From CALXXL01 sp034926605 (lineage in GTDB: Bacteria; Verrucomicrobiota; Lentisphaeria; Victivallales; Victivallaceae): DNA of 64,000 nucleotides. The DNA is taken from the NCBI GenBank assembly GCA_034926605.1, contig JAYFQV010000005.1, positions 6,402-70,401 on the forward strand. The letters run 5' to 3'. Position numbers and translations under genes: made by a program. Numbering within the stretch: position 1 is the stretch's first letter; the number at the start of each line of letters is the position of its first letter. Below, one piece after another: positions 16,547 through 24,420 of the stretch. The notes under the pieces were generated by a model. It had not been told where the DNA came from. It made no database searches and saw nothing but the letters and a program-made list of their open reading frames with translations.

Positions 16547-17479
16547 ATGGAAATATCAATATTCGGGGCGGCGATTCTTGCTTCTCTGGCCGGGGTGTGC
16601 TTCGCGGGGATTGGAATTGCCTACCGTTTCGGCGAGCCGCGCGGCGTTTCGCCGATGCAGAGTTTCTTTTTCGCGTCGTTGATCGGCGCCGGCTGGTGCC
16701 TGGCGAGCGGTTACGGCGAACTGTCGTCGGCGCCGTGGTTTTTTGTACCGGCTGCGTTTGCGCTTGGGCTTTCCCAATATCTTCCGGTTCGGCTGATGCA
16801 GATAATCCTTAAGCTGGGGCCGCTTTCGCCGATGTGGAGCGCCCTGATGCTCTATTTTGTCCCGGTCATCCTGTTTTCCAGTCTGTTTCTGGGCGAACCT
16901 TTCACCTTGTGGAATCTGTCGTCGGTTCTGGCGGCGGTGGTGGCGGTGCTGGCGGCGGCGGTCGGCGGAGCGGATTCCGGACCGGGGCGACCGGCGGCGG
17001 GGAGAAGGGGGCGGATGGTTTACGGCCTGCTTTTGCTGGCGCTGCTGTTTGCCAACTGTCTGCTCGGAATGGGGCAGAAACTGCTGGCCACCTTGCATAC
17101 CGCCGACGGCTACAATCTCATGGATCGCTGCGGCATGCTGTTTCTGGGGGTGATGTATCTCGGCATCGCACTGCCGTTGTTCGTGAACGTCAGTGTCGGG
17201 AAGGGATGGAATTTCAAGTCGCGGATGTGGCCGGCGGTGGCCCTGCTGGCGGCGGCCGGCACGGTTGGCGGCATGATGCTGCAGACTTTTTTGCTGCCGT
17301 ATCCGGCGGCGCTTTACTTCACGTGCTCCAGCAGCGCGTCGGTGCTGTTTGCCGCGATCTTCTCAGCGGCGATATTTCGGGAGAAACGTACGAAGTGGTG
17401 GTATGCCACCGTCGGCGCTACGGTGCTTTCGATATTGCTCACGAACGGTGGAACTGTTTGTGAAAAGTTATGTTTGTGA
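16547..17479 (+). CDS. DMT-superfamily (EamA-like) membrane transporter
   Basis: The 310-aa protein has about ten hydrophobic segments in two halves. Each first-half unit ends in the EamA-like pattern FLGEPFTLWNLSSVLAAV. A charged cytoplasmic linker (GPGRPAAGRRGR) joins the halves. Drug/metabolite transporters of this type export or import small metabolites; the substrate is unknown. An AAGGAAAA site precedes the ATG, which lies only 10 nt after the rpsA terminator. No separate promoter fits there, so it may rely on read-through. Confidence 0.8.
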   Translation: MEISIFGAAILASLAGVCFAGIGIAYRFGEPRGVSPMQSFFFASLIGAGWCLASGYGELSSAPWFFVPAAFALGLSQYLPVRLMQIILKLGPLSPMWSALMLYFVPVILFSSLFLGEPFTLWNLSSVLAAVVAVLAAAVGGADSGPGRPAAGRRGRMVYGLLLLALLFANCLLGMGQKLLATLHTADGYNLMDRCGMLFLGVMYLGIALPLFVNVSVGKGWNFKSRMWPAVALLAAAGTVGGMMLQTFLLPYPAALYFTCSSSASVLFAAIFSAAIFREKRTKWWYATVGATVLSILLTNGGTVCEKLCL

Positions 17480-17508
17480 CTGGAAAAATAGCTGAAGCGG
17501 TGTATATT
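17480..17508 (+). promoter_or_regulatory. Promoter of the SGNH protein/kinase/manC genes
   Basis: CTGGAA (17480-17485), 17 bp, TATATT (17503-17508), ahead of ATG 17537. The -35 box is poor, the -10 good. Confidence 0.45.
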
Positions 17509-17536
17509 ACCGAAATAATTGCAAGAGGAAGGTGGT

Positions 17537-18505
17537 ATGTCGCTCCGTTTTGTTAAGCTTTTGCTGTTAACTCTTTTTGTGGCGCACTTTGCGATGTTCA
17601 CCCGTGCGGCTGACGCCGAGGCTGTCGCAAAGCGGATGCTGACCGGTGTCGAGCCCGGTACCATCGCGTTCAAAGGGGCCGACGGCTGGCTTTATTCCAA
17701 AAACGAGCTTGCGCATTTGGCCAAGGGCGCGCTTGTCGAGGGGAAGATAGCCGGCAAATCCAATTGCTCCAAGCCTCAGAATGCCGATCCGATTCCGGCG
17801 ATAGTCGATTTCAACGACCAGCTCAAAGCGCTCGGAATCGAACTGCTGGTGGTTCCGGTTCCGCCCAAGATGGCGGTGTATCCGGCGGCGCCGCTTGCCG
17901 CCGGAGACGCGATGGCCAGCCTCAAGCCGTTTTATGAGGAACTGCGCGGCCGCGGAGTGAAGGTGCTGGACTTGTCCGACCTATTCATCGCCAATGCCGC
18001 CGCCGGGGCTCCGCTCTATTGCAAAACCGATGCTCATTGGAGTCCGTCCGGCATGCTGCTGGCGGCTGAGGAGATAACCGGTCGGAAGAAGGAGTTGAAA
18101 CCTGCCGGCATTACCGTGTCCGGCGATCTTGCCAGATCGCTGAATCCGGAAGCTCCGGCGGCCGAGACGGTTGATTTTTTTGAAGTTCCCGGAGAAAATG
18201 TCAGTGAAAAGTCGCCTTATCTGCTTATCGGCGACAGTCACACGCTGGTGTTTCACTCCGGCGGCGATATGCTTGCCGGCAACGGCGGGCTGGTTGATCT
18301 GCTGGCCGCTCTTTGGGGGGAACCGGTCGATCTGATCGGGGTCAAAGGGTCGGCGGCCACCGCGGTGCGGGTCAATCTGTACCGCAAGGCTTCCGGCAAT
18401 CCCGAGTGGCTTAAAAACAAGAAACTGATTATATGGTGCTTTACGGCGAGGGAGTTTACCGAAAGCACCACCGGGTGGGTCAGGGTTCCGGTGCTTAAAA
18501 AATGA
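17537..18505 (+). CDS. Exported AlgX/AlgJ-like SGNH-fold protein
   Basis: The 322-aa product has a signal peptide (MSLRFVKLLLLTLFVAHFAMF) and an SGNH-type domain. The block LLIGDSHTLVF carries the nucleophile serine and KTDAHWSPSGMLLAAEEI the Asp-His pair, as in the AlgX/AlgJ acyltransferase-like family that O-acetylates exopolysaccharides. FKGADGWLYSKNEL near the N-terminus is also typical of that family. No MBOAT partner gene is in the window. The neighbouring sugar kinase and manC suggest a polysaccharide context. ATG 17537 has an AGGAAGG site. Confidence 0.75.
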   Translation: MSLRFVKLLLLTLFVAHFAMFTRAADAEAVAKRMLTGVEPGTIAFKGADGWLYSKNELAHLAKGALVEGKIAGKSNCSKPQNADPIPAIVDFNDQLKALGIELLVVPVPPKMAVYPAAPLAAGDAMASLKPFYEELRGRGVKVLDLSDLFIANAAAGAPLYCKTDAHWSPSGMLLAAEEITGRKKELKPAGITVSGDLARSLNPEAPAAETVDFFEVPGENVSEKSPYLLIGDSHTLVFHSGGDMLAGNGGLVDLLAALWGEPVDLIGVKGSAATAVRVNLYRKASGNPEWLKNKKLIIWCFTAREFTESTTGWVRVPVLKK

Positions 18506-18582
18506 ACATAACGTCGGAGTGATGCCCGGTGGCCGCGGATGGCGCTGGCCGGGTGCCGAAGAAAAGTTGACTGGAAAAAAAG

Positions 18583-19683
18583 ATGCTCAAACAACGCGAA
18601 CTGCGCGCTATTTGCGATAAATTCATAATGTACGGCGACTTCATGGTCGGCGTGCCGTTCGGCAGCGGCCATATCAACGACACCTACCAGATCACCTGCG
18701 ATCAGGGCGGTATCCGCGTGCATTATATTCTGCAGCGGATCAATCCCAACGTATTCATCAATCCGCACAAGGTGATGGAGAATGTGGACCGGGTCACCGC
18801 GCATCTGCTTGAGAAATTCCGAATTTCCAACCGTAATCTGAAGCGCCGTACGCTGCGGCTGCTGCGCACCTATACCAATCTGCCGTATGTGTTCGATGAA
18901 AACGGCGACTGTTACCGGGCCTACGTTTTTGTGGAAAACGCCCGCAGTTACGACGTGCTTGAGGGCGAAGAGATGGCTTTTTCGGTGGCGCGAGCCTTCG
19001 GAGAGTTCCAGTGCGACCTGATCGATCTGCCCGGCCCGCGCCTGCATGAAACCATTCCGGATTTCCACAACACTCCCCGACGGCTTGAGGCGCTGATCGC
19101 CGCGTCCAAGGCCGACGCGTGCGGCCGGCTCAAGGATGTGAGCGCCGAGCTTGATTTCGTCATCAAGCGCTCCGACGACGTTTCCGCGCTGGTACGGCTG
19201 AATTCCGACGGCGACATGCCGGAACGCATCACCCACAACGACACCAAGGTGAACAATCTGCTGATCGACGATTTTTCCGGCGAAGGCATCTGCGTGCTTG
19301 ATCTCGACACCGTGATGCCGGGCCTCTGCCTTTACGACTTCGGCGACATGGTCCGCACCGGCACCAACACCGCCGAGGAGGACGAGGTCAATCTCGGCAA
19401 GGTCGAGATGAGCTTCCCGATGTTCGAGGCGATTCTGCGCGGATATCTTTCCAGCGCCGGCGGTTTTCTGACCCCGGCGGAACGCGAAAACCTGCCGTTC
19501 TCCGGTAAACTTATCACACTGGAAGTCGGGATCCGTTTTCTTACCGATTACCTAAACGGCGACAAATACTTTAAAACCCGCCGTCCTACCCACAACCTTG
19601 AGCGGGCCCGCAATCAGTTCAAGCTGGTCGAATGCATCGAACAGCAGATGGACAGGATGATGTTCCTGGTCAAGAGCGTCTAA
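18583..19683 (+). CDS. nahK: N-acetylhexosamine 1-kinase-like (NahK) phosphotransferase
   Basis: The 366-aa protein has an aminoglycoside phosphotransferase/choline kinase fold. The nucleotide loop lies in PFGSGHINDTYQI, the catalytic loop is THNDTKVNNLL (His-Asn-Asp with Asn), and the metal Asp is in LDLDTVMPG. YILQRINPNVF and GDKYFKTRR are typical of NahK-like kinases that phosphorylate GlcNAc/GalNAc at C1. The specific sugar is inferred from family. The next gene, 13 nt downstream, is a sugar-1-phosphate nucleotidylyltransferase, so kinase and transferase can supply a nucleotide sugar together. Confidence 0.8.
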   Translation: MLKQRELRAICDKFIMYGDFMVGVPFGSGHINDTYQITCDQGGIRVHYILQRINPNVFINPHKVMENVDRVTAHLLEKFRISNRNLKRRTLRLLRTYTNLPYVFDENGDCYRAYVFVENARSYDVLEGEEMAFSVARAFGEFQCDLIDLPGPRLHETIPDFHNTPRRLEALIAASKADACGRLKDVSAELDFVIKRSDDVSALVRLNSDGDMPERITHNDTKVNNLLIDDFSGEGICVLDLDTVMPGLCLYDFGDMVRTGTNTAEEDEVNLGKVEMSFPMFEAILRGYLSSAGGFLTPAERENLPFSGKLITLEVGIRFLTDYLNGDKYFKTRRPTHNLERARNQFKLVECIEQQMDRMMFLVKSV

Positions 19684-19696
19684 ACAGGAGGTTGAT

Positions 19697-20776
19697 ATGA
19701 CTCTTCACGCAGTGGTTATGGCCGGCGGCCGCGGCGAGAGGTTCTGGCCGATGGGGAGAAGGCATCTGCCCAAGCAATTCCTGAAGCTTGCCGGCGAAGC
19801 CACCATGATCGAGGACACCGTGCTGCGGCTGTTTCCGCTGGCCAACCCGGAGGACGTTCTGGTCATTACCAACCGAAACTACGTGGATCAGTGCCGGGAG
19901 CTTTTGCCAATTCCGGAATCCAACATCATCGGCGAGCCGGAAGGGCGCAACACCGCTCCCTGCGTGGCGCTTGCCGCCGGGCTTATCCGGCGCAAAGATA
20001 CCTCGCCGGACGCCGTTATGGTGATACTTCCCGCCGACCATGTGATAAAACCGGCCAAGGCTTTGCAGCGGGTATTGGCGGACAGCGCCGAACTGGCGCG
20101 CAAGAGCGGCAGTCTGGTCACAATCGGCATCGTGCCGACAGAACCGGCCACCGGTTATGGCTACATCCATTGCGGCGAGGCGGTTGACGCAAAGATGAAG
20201 ACCCGTTTCTTCCGGGGACTCGGTTTTCGAGAGAAGCCGGAGTTGTCGGCGGCCAAGCGTTTTCTCGCCACCGGCAACTTCAAGTGGAATTCCGGCATGT
20301 TCATCTGGACGGTGGATGCCATCATGGCTGAATTTGAACGGCAGGCGCCCAAGCTGGCCGGCATGGCCAAAGCGGTGGCCGCCGCCGGCGATGAGGAGCT
20401 GGACGCGGTGATTCGCCGCGAATTTGTGAAATGCGACGCGATTTCGATAGATTATGCGGTCATGGAGAACGCCCGCCGGATCGCGGTGGCCGAGAGCGAC
20501 TTTTTCTGGGATGACATCGGCAGCTGGACCAGCATGCGTCGGCAATTTCCGGCCGATGCCGCCGGCAATGTCAGCCGCGGGCTTGCCGCGCTGGACGACT
20601 GTGCCAACTGTATTGCAATTGCCGACGAAGGGCAGTTGATCGGTGCCGTCGGCATGCGTGACACCGTGATGATCCACGCGGGAAACGCGATGCTGGTATG
20701 TCCGGTTTCCGAAGTGCAGCGGGTGCGAGAGCTGGTGCGCAAGCTGGAGGAGCGTAAGCTGGACGGGTTTTATTGA
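19697..20776 (+). CDS. manC: Mannose-1-phosphate guanylyltransferase
   Basis: The 359-aa protein forms GDP-mannose from mannose-1-phosphate and GTP. The nucleotide-binding loop is VMAGGRGERFWPMGRRHLPK, followed by GEPEGRNTAPC, ILPADHV, GYGYIHCGE and FREKPEL, all characteristic. It lacks the C-terminal isomerase domain of two-domain ManC/AlgA proteins. An AGGAGG site is present and the gene follows the NahK-like kinase by 13 nt. A very strong terminator ends the unit. Confidence 0.93.
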   Translation: MTLHAVVMAGGRGERFWPMGRRHLPKQFLKLAGEATMIEDTVLRLFPLANPEDVLVITNRNYVDQCRELLPIPESNIIGEPEGRNTAPCVALAAGLIRRKDTSPDAVMVILPADHVIKPAKALQRVLADSAELARKSGSLVTIGIVPTEPATGYGYIHCGEAVDAKMKTRFFRGLGFREKPELSAAKRFLATGNFKWNSGMFIWTVDAIMAEFERQAPKLAGMAKAVAAAGDEELDAVIRREFVKCDAISIDYAVMENARRIAVAESDFFWDDIGSWTSMRRQFPADAAGNVSRGLAALDDCANCIAIADEGQLIGAVGMRDTVMIHAGNAMLVCPVSEVQRVRELVRKLEERKLDGFY

Positions 20777-20794
20777 TACTCGAAGAATCTTTTT

Positions 20795-20837
20795 ACGGCC
20801 CTGCCGGCGGATTTCCGCGGCAGGGCCGTATTTTTTT
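20795..20837 (+). terminator. Rho-independent terminator of manC
   Basis: A 12-bp stem ACGGCCCTGCCG/CGGCAGGGCCGT followed by A and seven T. Confidence 0.92.
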
Positions 20838-20871
20838 GCGGTGCGGCGGCGGATTCAATCGGGCGCGGAGT

Positions 20872-20982
20872 TATGAAAAAAGAATAAAAAAGAAGAGAGT
20901 AGGCATTTCCACTCTATCACACTGTAACTTTAAGGGCTTGCGCCCCCGATGCATAAATTGTTCAGAGATTAACCTACTCTCT
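20872..20982 (-). ncRNA. Unannotated small RNA gene of about 90-110 nt
   Basis: A textbook minus-strand promoter (TTGACT-N16-TATAAT) places the transcription start at 20982, seven bases after the -10. The RNA begins AGAGAGUAGG and this segment pairs perfectly (10 bp) with CCUACUCUCU at 20903-20894, closing the whole molecule. UCUUUUUUAUU follows, so the same stem may double as terminator. Inside are a GGGC-GCAA-GCCC tetraloop hairpin (about 20933-20945) and a CUCU/AGAG helix. No open reading frame of note fits. It lacks the conserved apical loop of SRP RNA and is too short for 6S RNA or tmRNA. Acido-Lenti-1 is one family worth testing. Confidence 0.7.
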
Positions 20983-20989
20983 GGTATTA

Positions 20990-21017
20990 ATTATACCAAA
21001 TAAAAAGATAAAGTCAA
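20990..21017 (-). promoter_or_regulatory. Promoter of the small RNA gene
   Basis: On the minus strand TTGACT (21017-21012), 16 bp, TATAAT (20995-20990). The -10 lies inside an inverted repeat GGTAT/ATACC (20983-20997). Confidence 0.75.
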
Positions 21018-21023
21018 GCCCCG

Positions 21024-21818
21024 CTACAATAATTTTTCCCAGATCGCCTGCAAATCACCGAGATTGCCCACCGCCAGATCGGGAGTGACTCCGGATTGGC
21101 CGGACTCGGCGTAGTCGGTGACCTGCACCGCCACGGCCCCGGCGTTGAGGCCCAGCTTCACGTCGGTATAGAGACGGTCGCCGATCATCATGGTTTGGCC
21201 GGCGGTGAGATTCACGCGCCGGGCGGCAAGTTCAAGCATCTCCGGCAGCGGTTTGCCGAGCACCTGTATTTTCTTTTTTGTGGCGGTCTCGAGGCAGGCG
21301 ATCAGCGCTCCGCAGTCCGGCAGGAAAGTCGGCTGGTCGGTGGGACAGAACGGATCCGGATGGGTAGCGATTACCGGAACTCCGATGCTCATGAAATAAG
21401 CGGCGCGGCATAGCCGCTCGTAGCACAGCGAGCGGTCGAAGGCCACTATCACCATCTGGGGATCGTCGGAATCGATCTCGAACCCGGCCTCGGCGAATTC
21501 GCGCTGTACGCGCGGCATCGCCAGGGCATAGATGCGCCGGACTTCCGGATGGTGGGTGCGCAGATGGTCGATGGCGAACAACGTGGAGGTATAGAACTCT
21601 CCGGTGGTTGCTTCAATGCCCATCTTGCCGAGTCTTTCCACATATTCCTCGAGGCTGTATGAAGAATTGTTGGACAGGAACATACGTTTGATGCCGTGCC
21701 TCTTGAGAAACTCAAAAAAAGGCAGCGTCACCGGGAACAGGGTTTTACCCTGATAGATGGTGCCGTCCATGTCGAGGCACACCAGTTTTACCGCTCTGAT
21801 ACGATCTTCTATATTCAT
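21024..21818 (-). CDS. HAD-IIA phosphatase (NagD/AraL-like)
   Basis: The 264-aa protein starts with motif I CLDMDGTIYQG (D16, D18), motif II FLSNNSSYS, a IIA-type cap, the lysine motif LGKPLPEM and motif IV GDRLYTDVKLGLNAG. The family dephosphorylates small phosphosugars or nucleotides; the substrate is unknown. Its -10 box ends only 8 nt before the ATG, so the message is probably leaderless. The gene is divergent from the SGNH protein at 21887 and upstream of the small RNA gene. Confidence 0.88.
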   Translation of the reverse strand: MNIEDRIRAVKLVCLDMDGTIYQGKTLFPVTLPFFEFLKRHGIKRMFLSNNSSYSLEEYVERLGKMGIEATTGEFYTSTLFAIDHLRTHHPEVRRIYALAMPRVQREFAEAGFEIDSDDPQMVIVAFDRSLCYERLCRAAYFMSIGVPVIATHPDPFCPTDQPTFLPDCGALIACLETATKKKIQVLGKPLPEMLELAARRVNLTAGQTMMIGDRLYTDVKLGLNAGAVAVQVTDYAESGQSGVTPDLAVGNLGDLQAIWEKLL

Positions 21819-21826
21819 GATTTATT

Positions 21827-21855
21827 AATATACTCCCTCAAAAAGCATCTTGCAA
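21827..21855 (-). promoter_or_regulatory. Divergent promoter of the HAD gene, sharing its -35 box
   Basis: On the minus strand TTGCAA (21855-21850), 17 bp, TATATT (21832-21827), with the ATG 8 nt further on. Confidence 0.7.
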
Positions 21856-21878
21856 GCGCCGGGCGGATATGCTATATT
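21850..21878 (+). promoter_or_regulatory. Promoter of the second SGNH gene, sharing its -35 box
   Basis: TTGCAA (21850-21855), 17 bp, TATATT (21873-21878), with ATG 21887 8 nt after the -10. The palindromic TTGCAA is the same six bases used by the opposite promoter. Confidence 0.7.
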
Positions 21879-21886
21879 ACGACATT

Positions 21887-23785
21887 ATGCTTAAAACAAT
21901 TATAATCCTGCTGCTGGGCGCATTCGCGCTGCCGTTCGCGGCATTTGCCGTCGTCGAATTCGAGGGGGAAGTCGGCCGGGTATCCCGGATACCGGACCCC
22001 GCCGCCGCGCCGTATGCCGACTGCGGTTATACGTTCGAGGTGAAGGTAAAAGGCCAAAAGAAGAGCGGGGAAGCCCTTCCGTGCGACATTGTGCTTATCG
22101 CCACCGCGTTCACCAACCGCAAGCCTGACTCCGCACCGCGGTTCATGCCGGGCGAGCGGGTTCATTTCGTCGCCACGCCGTTCGAGGAAGCTCCTGACGC
22201 ATTGCGCCAGCGCCAGACCGCCGACGACCTCGCCGCGTTCGATTCCCCGCAATACTTTGTGGACAAAGCCGAACGGATCGAACTGTTCAATCCCGACTGG
22301 GCCGCCGACTATGCCCCTCCCGCCGAGACGCTTCCGGTGCCGCCGGCATTTCCGTTTTTCGAGCGTTCCCCCGAGGCCGAGGCCGACCGCCGCAAATGCA
22401 TGGATGAAGATCTCGCCTATTTGCGCGGGCTGCGCGACACGTTGGGAGGCGGCGATTTTACCAAGTGGAACGCCGAGGTGGCTCCCCGACGCGAGGCTTA
22501 TGCCGGCAAAACGCTCGAAAAATGGGTGGGCAACACATACTTCAAGACCGGCGGCTGGGCGTTCGGCGGCACTTTTGAGGACACCGAGAGCTTCCGGAAC
22601 GCGGTGCTGGCGATGAACGCCTATCTGCGCGAACGCAATATCGACCTGATCGTCATGCGCATACCCGGCCGGGCCGAGATATGCGCCGACTTTTTCGACC
22701 CGGAACTGAAACTTTCGATCGTTAACCCCGCCTACTATCAGCTTCAGGAGTATCTGCTCGAGCATGATGTGGAGTATGTAGACCTGACCCGCGAGATGGT
22801 CGCGCACCGGTTGGACTGCGAGACTCCGTACTGGTATTTCGAGTCGGGCGAGGGCCACGCGGCCGAGGGCGGCTGCAGGGTGGTGGCCGCCGAGATCACC
22901 CGGCGTACCGCCCGTTATCATTTTCCCGAGACGCTTCCGGCCGAGGCGAAGATCGTGACCGTGGACGGCATGTACCACCATGCGGCTGGCAACCCGGCGT
23001 TCGATCCGGCAAAACCGATCCCGGTGAGCGCTGTCCACGTCGGAACCCGACCGCTGCCGATCGCCGAAGACGGCAGTTCGCCCCTGCTTCTAATGGGCGA
23101 CAGCTTTTTCACCCATCCGTCGATGCGCGACGGCGCCACGATTCAGCACTACACCGCATGGATGTCCAAGGTGGTGCCCGACCTGATGTGCCGTATGAGT
23201 GCCGGCAGCGGTCTGCCCCGGTTTCTTTCCAGCAAGGGAGACGACTATCTTGCGCCGCGGCGGGTGGTGGTGTGGGTGACCAAACCAGATACCGAATTTT
23301 CCAAGGTGATACCGTTCCTGCCGCCGGTGTATTACAGTAAGAAGGAACTGCTGCGTACCATCGAGGGCGCGGAATTGGCCAAGCTGGATTTCGAAGCTCC
23401 CGACGGGCAGAAAATCACGTCGTTTTATTCCGGCGACGACGGCGGCGTGTTCAAGGTGGTTCCGCTCAAGTTGAAGGATCTTTCCGAACATGGCACCGGC
23501 CCCGCCGGAACCTTGACGCTGGATGTTTCGGAATATCTCGGCAAATACTCCCATCTGCTGGTGGATTTCCATCTGGCATGGAATTGGACCGTGGGGTGCG
23601 ACGTCAAATGCGGGACGTGGTCGGATTACAGCTATCTGTCGCTTTCGGACTACTCGCGCCGCGCCAAATATCTGATCCCGCTGGAGGCCGGAAAGATTGA
23701 GTTCGATTACCGGGTGGTCAAAGTGTTGCGGGGTCTGACCCTTACCATAAAGAAGATCAATATCTACGGGGTTGAACCGAAGTGA
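21887..23785 (+). CDS. Large exported SGNH-fold protein, AlgX/AlgJ-like
   Basis: The 632-aa product has a signal peptide (MLKTIIILLLGAFALPFAAFA). The middle part resembles the SGNH domain of the protein at 17537: LLLMGDSFFTH carries the Gly-Asp-Ser block and FESGEGHAAEGGCRVVAAEI sits where TDAHWSPSG is expected, so the usual Asp-His pair is altered. The C-terminal 150 aa look beta-rich, possibly a carbohydrate-binding module (LDVSEYLGKYSHLLVDF). ATG 21887 is chosen because the upstream start at 21869 lies before the -10 box. There is no ribosome site, which fits a leaderless message. Its stop overlaps recO by 4 nt. Confidence 0.7.
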   Translation: MLKTIIILLLGAFALPFAAFAVVEFEGEVGRVSRIPDPAAAPYADCGYTFEVKVKGQKKSGEALPCDIVLIATAFTNRKPDSAPRFMPGERVHFVATPFEEAPDALRQRQTADDLAAFDSPQYFVDKAERIELFNPDWAADYAPPAETLPVPPAFPFFERSPEAEADRRKCMDEDLAYLRGLRDTLGGGDFTKWNAEVAPRREAYAGKTLEKWVGNTYFKTGGWAFGGTFEDTESFRNAVLAMNAYLRERNIDLIVMRIPGRAEICADFFDPELKLSIVNPAYYQLQEYLLEHDVEYVDLTREMVAHRLDCETPYWYFESGEGHAAEGGCRVVAAEITRRTARYHFPETLPAEAKIVTVDGMYHHAAGNPAFDPAKPIPVSAVHVGTRPLPIAEDGSSPLLLMGDSFFTHPSMRDGATIQHYTAWMSKVVPDLMCRMSAGSGLPRFLSSKGDDYLAPRRVVVWVTKPDTEFSKVIPFLPPVYYSKKELLRTIEGAELAKLDFEAPDGQKITSFYSGDDGGVFKVVPLKLKDLSEHGTGPAGTLTLDVSEYLGKYSHLLVDFHLAWNWTVGCDVKCGTWSDYSYLSLSDYSRRAKYLIPLEAGKIEFDYRVVKVLRGLTLTIKKINIYGVEPK

Positions 23786-24420
23786 GCGAGCCGGTCACAG
23801 CCGAGGTCATCGTTCTCAAGCTGACGCCGTACCGGGAGTCGGCGCTGGTGGCGGCCGGCCTTTCTCCGGAGTATGGCCGGGTGGACATGGTTGCCCACGG
23901 CGCCCGAAAGAGCGACGGCAAGGACTTTCCGGTGCTTGATCTCTACCGCCATCTTGCCGTCACTTTCGTTCCGCCGCGGCAGGGCGGAGAATTGGGCACA
24001 GTGCGGGAAATGGAACTGGTCAACGCTTTTCCCGACTTGGCGCGGCGTATGGAAAATTTGGAATTCATGGCCAAAGTAGGCCGGTTTCTGTTGCGCAACA
24101 CGGTGCCGGATTCGCCGCAGCCGATGACTTTCGACGCCTTGCGCAATCTGCTGGAGGCGTTGAACGGAACCGGCGGCGGCTGGTCGCCGCGACAGTGCGC
24201 CATCCTGATAAAATTGACTTTCCTGTATGAAAACGGAGTGTTGCCGGAACCCTCCGGCATGGCCGATGCCGACGCGGAAAAACTGTCGGCACTCTATGAG
24301 CGGCTGATTGAATGCGCGATTTCCGGCGATGCGTTTCCACGGCTTTCAGCCGGCTACTGCGCACAGTTCGACCAGTATTTGAATTCGCTTATTTCGTCGG
24401 CTCAACTTCACTGGAGCTGA
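23782..24420 (+). CDS. recO: DNA repair protein RecO
   Basis: The 212-aa protein should load RecA onto SSB-coated DNA together with RecR. The N-terminal OB fold is recognisable from VIVLKLTPYRESALV and YGRVDMVAHGARK; the helical C-terminal part is more divergent and lacks an obvious Cys4 zinc site. It starts with GTG inside the previous stop (GTGA overlap). Its last 32 nt overlap the convergent CDF gene. Confidence 0.82.
   Translation: MSEPVTAEVIVLKLTPYRESALVAAGLSPEYGRVDMVAHGARKSDGKDFPVLDLYRHLAVTFVPPRQGGELGTVREMELVNAFPDLARRMENLEFMAKVGRFLLRNTVPDSPQPMTFDALRNLLEALNGTGGGWSPRQCAILIKLTFLYENGVLPEPSGMADADAEKLSALYERLIECAISGDAFPRLSAGYCAQFDQYLNSLISSAQLHWS

Noticed and set aside
20872..20982. Small RNA as SRP (4.5S) RNA, 6S RNA or tmRNA
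   Set aside because: No conserved SRP apical loop, too short for 6S or tmRNA, and no tRNA-like ends.
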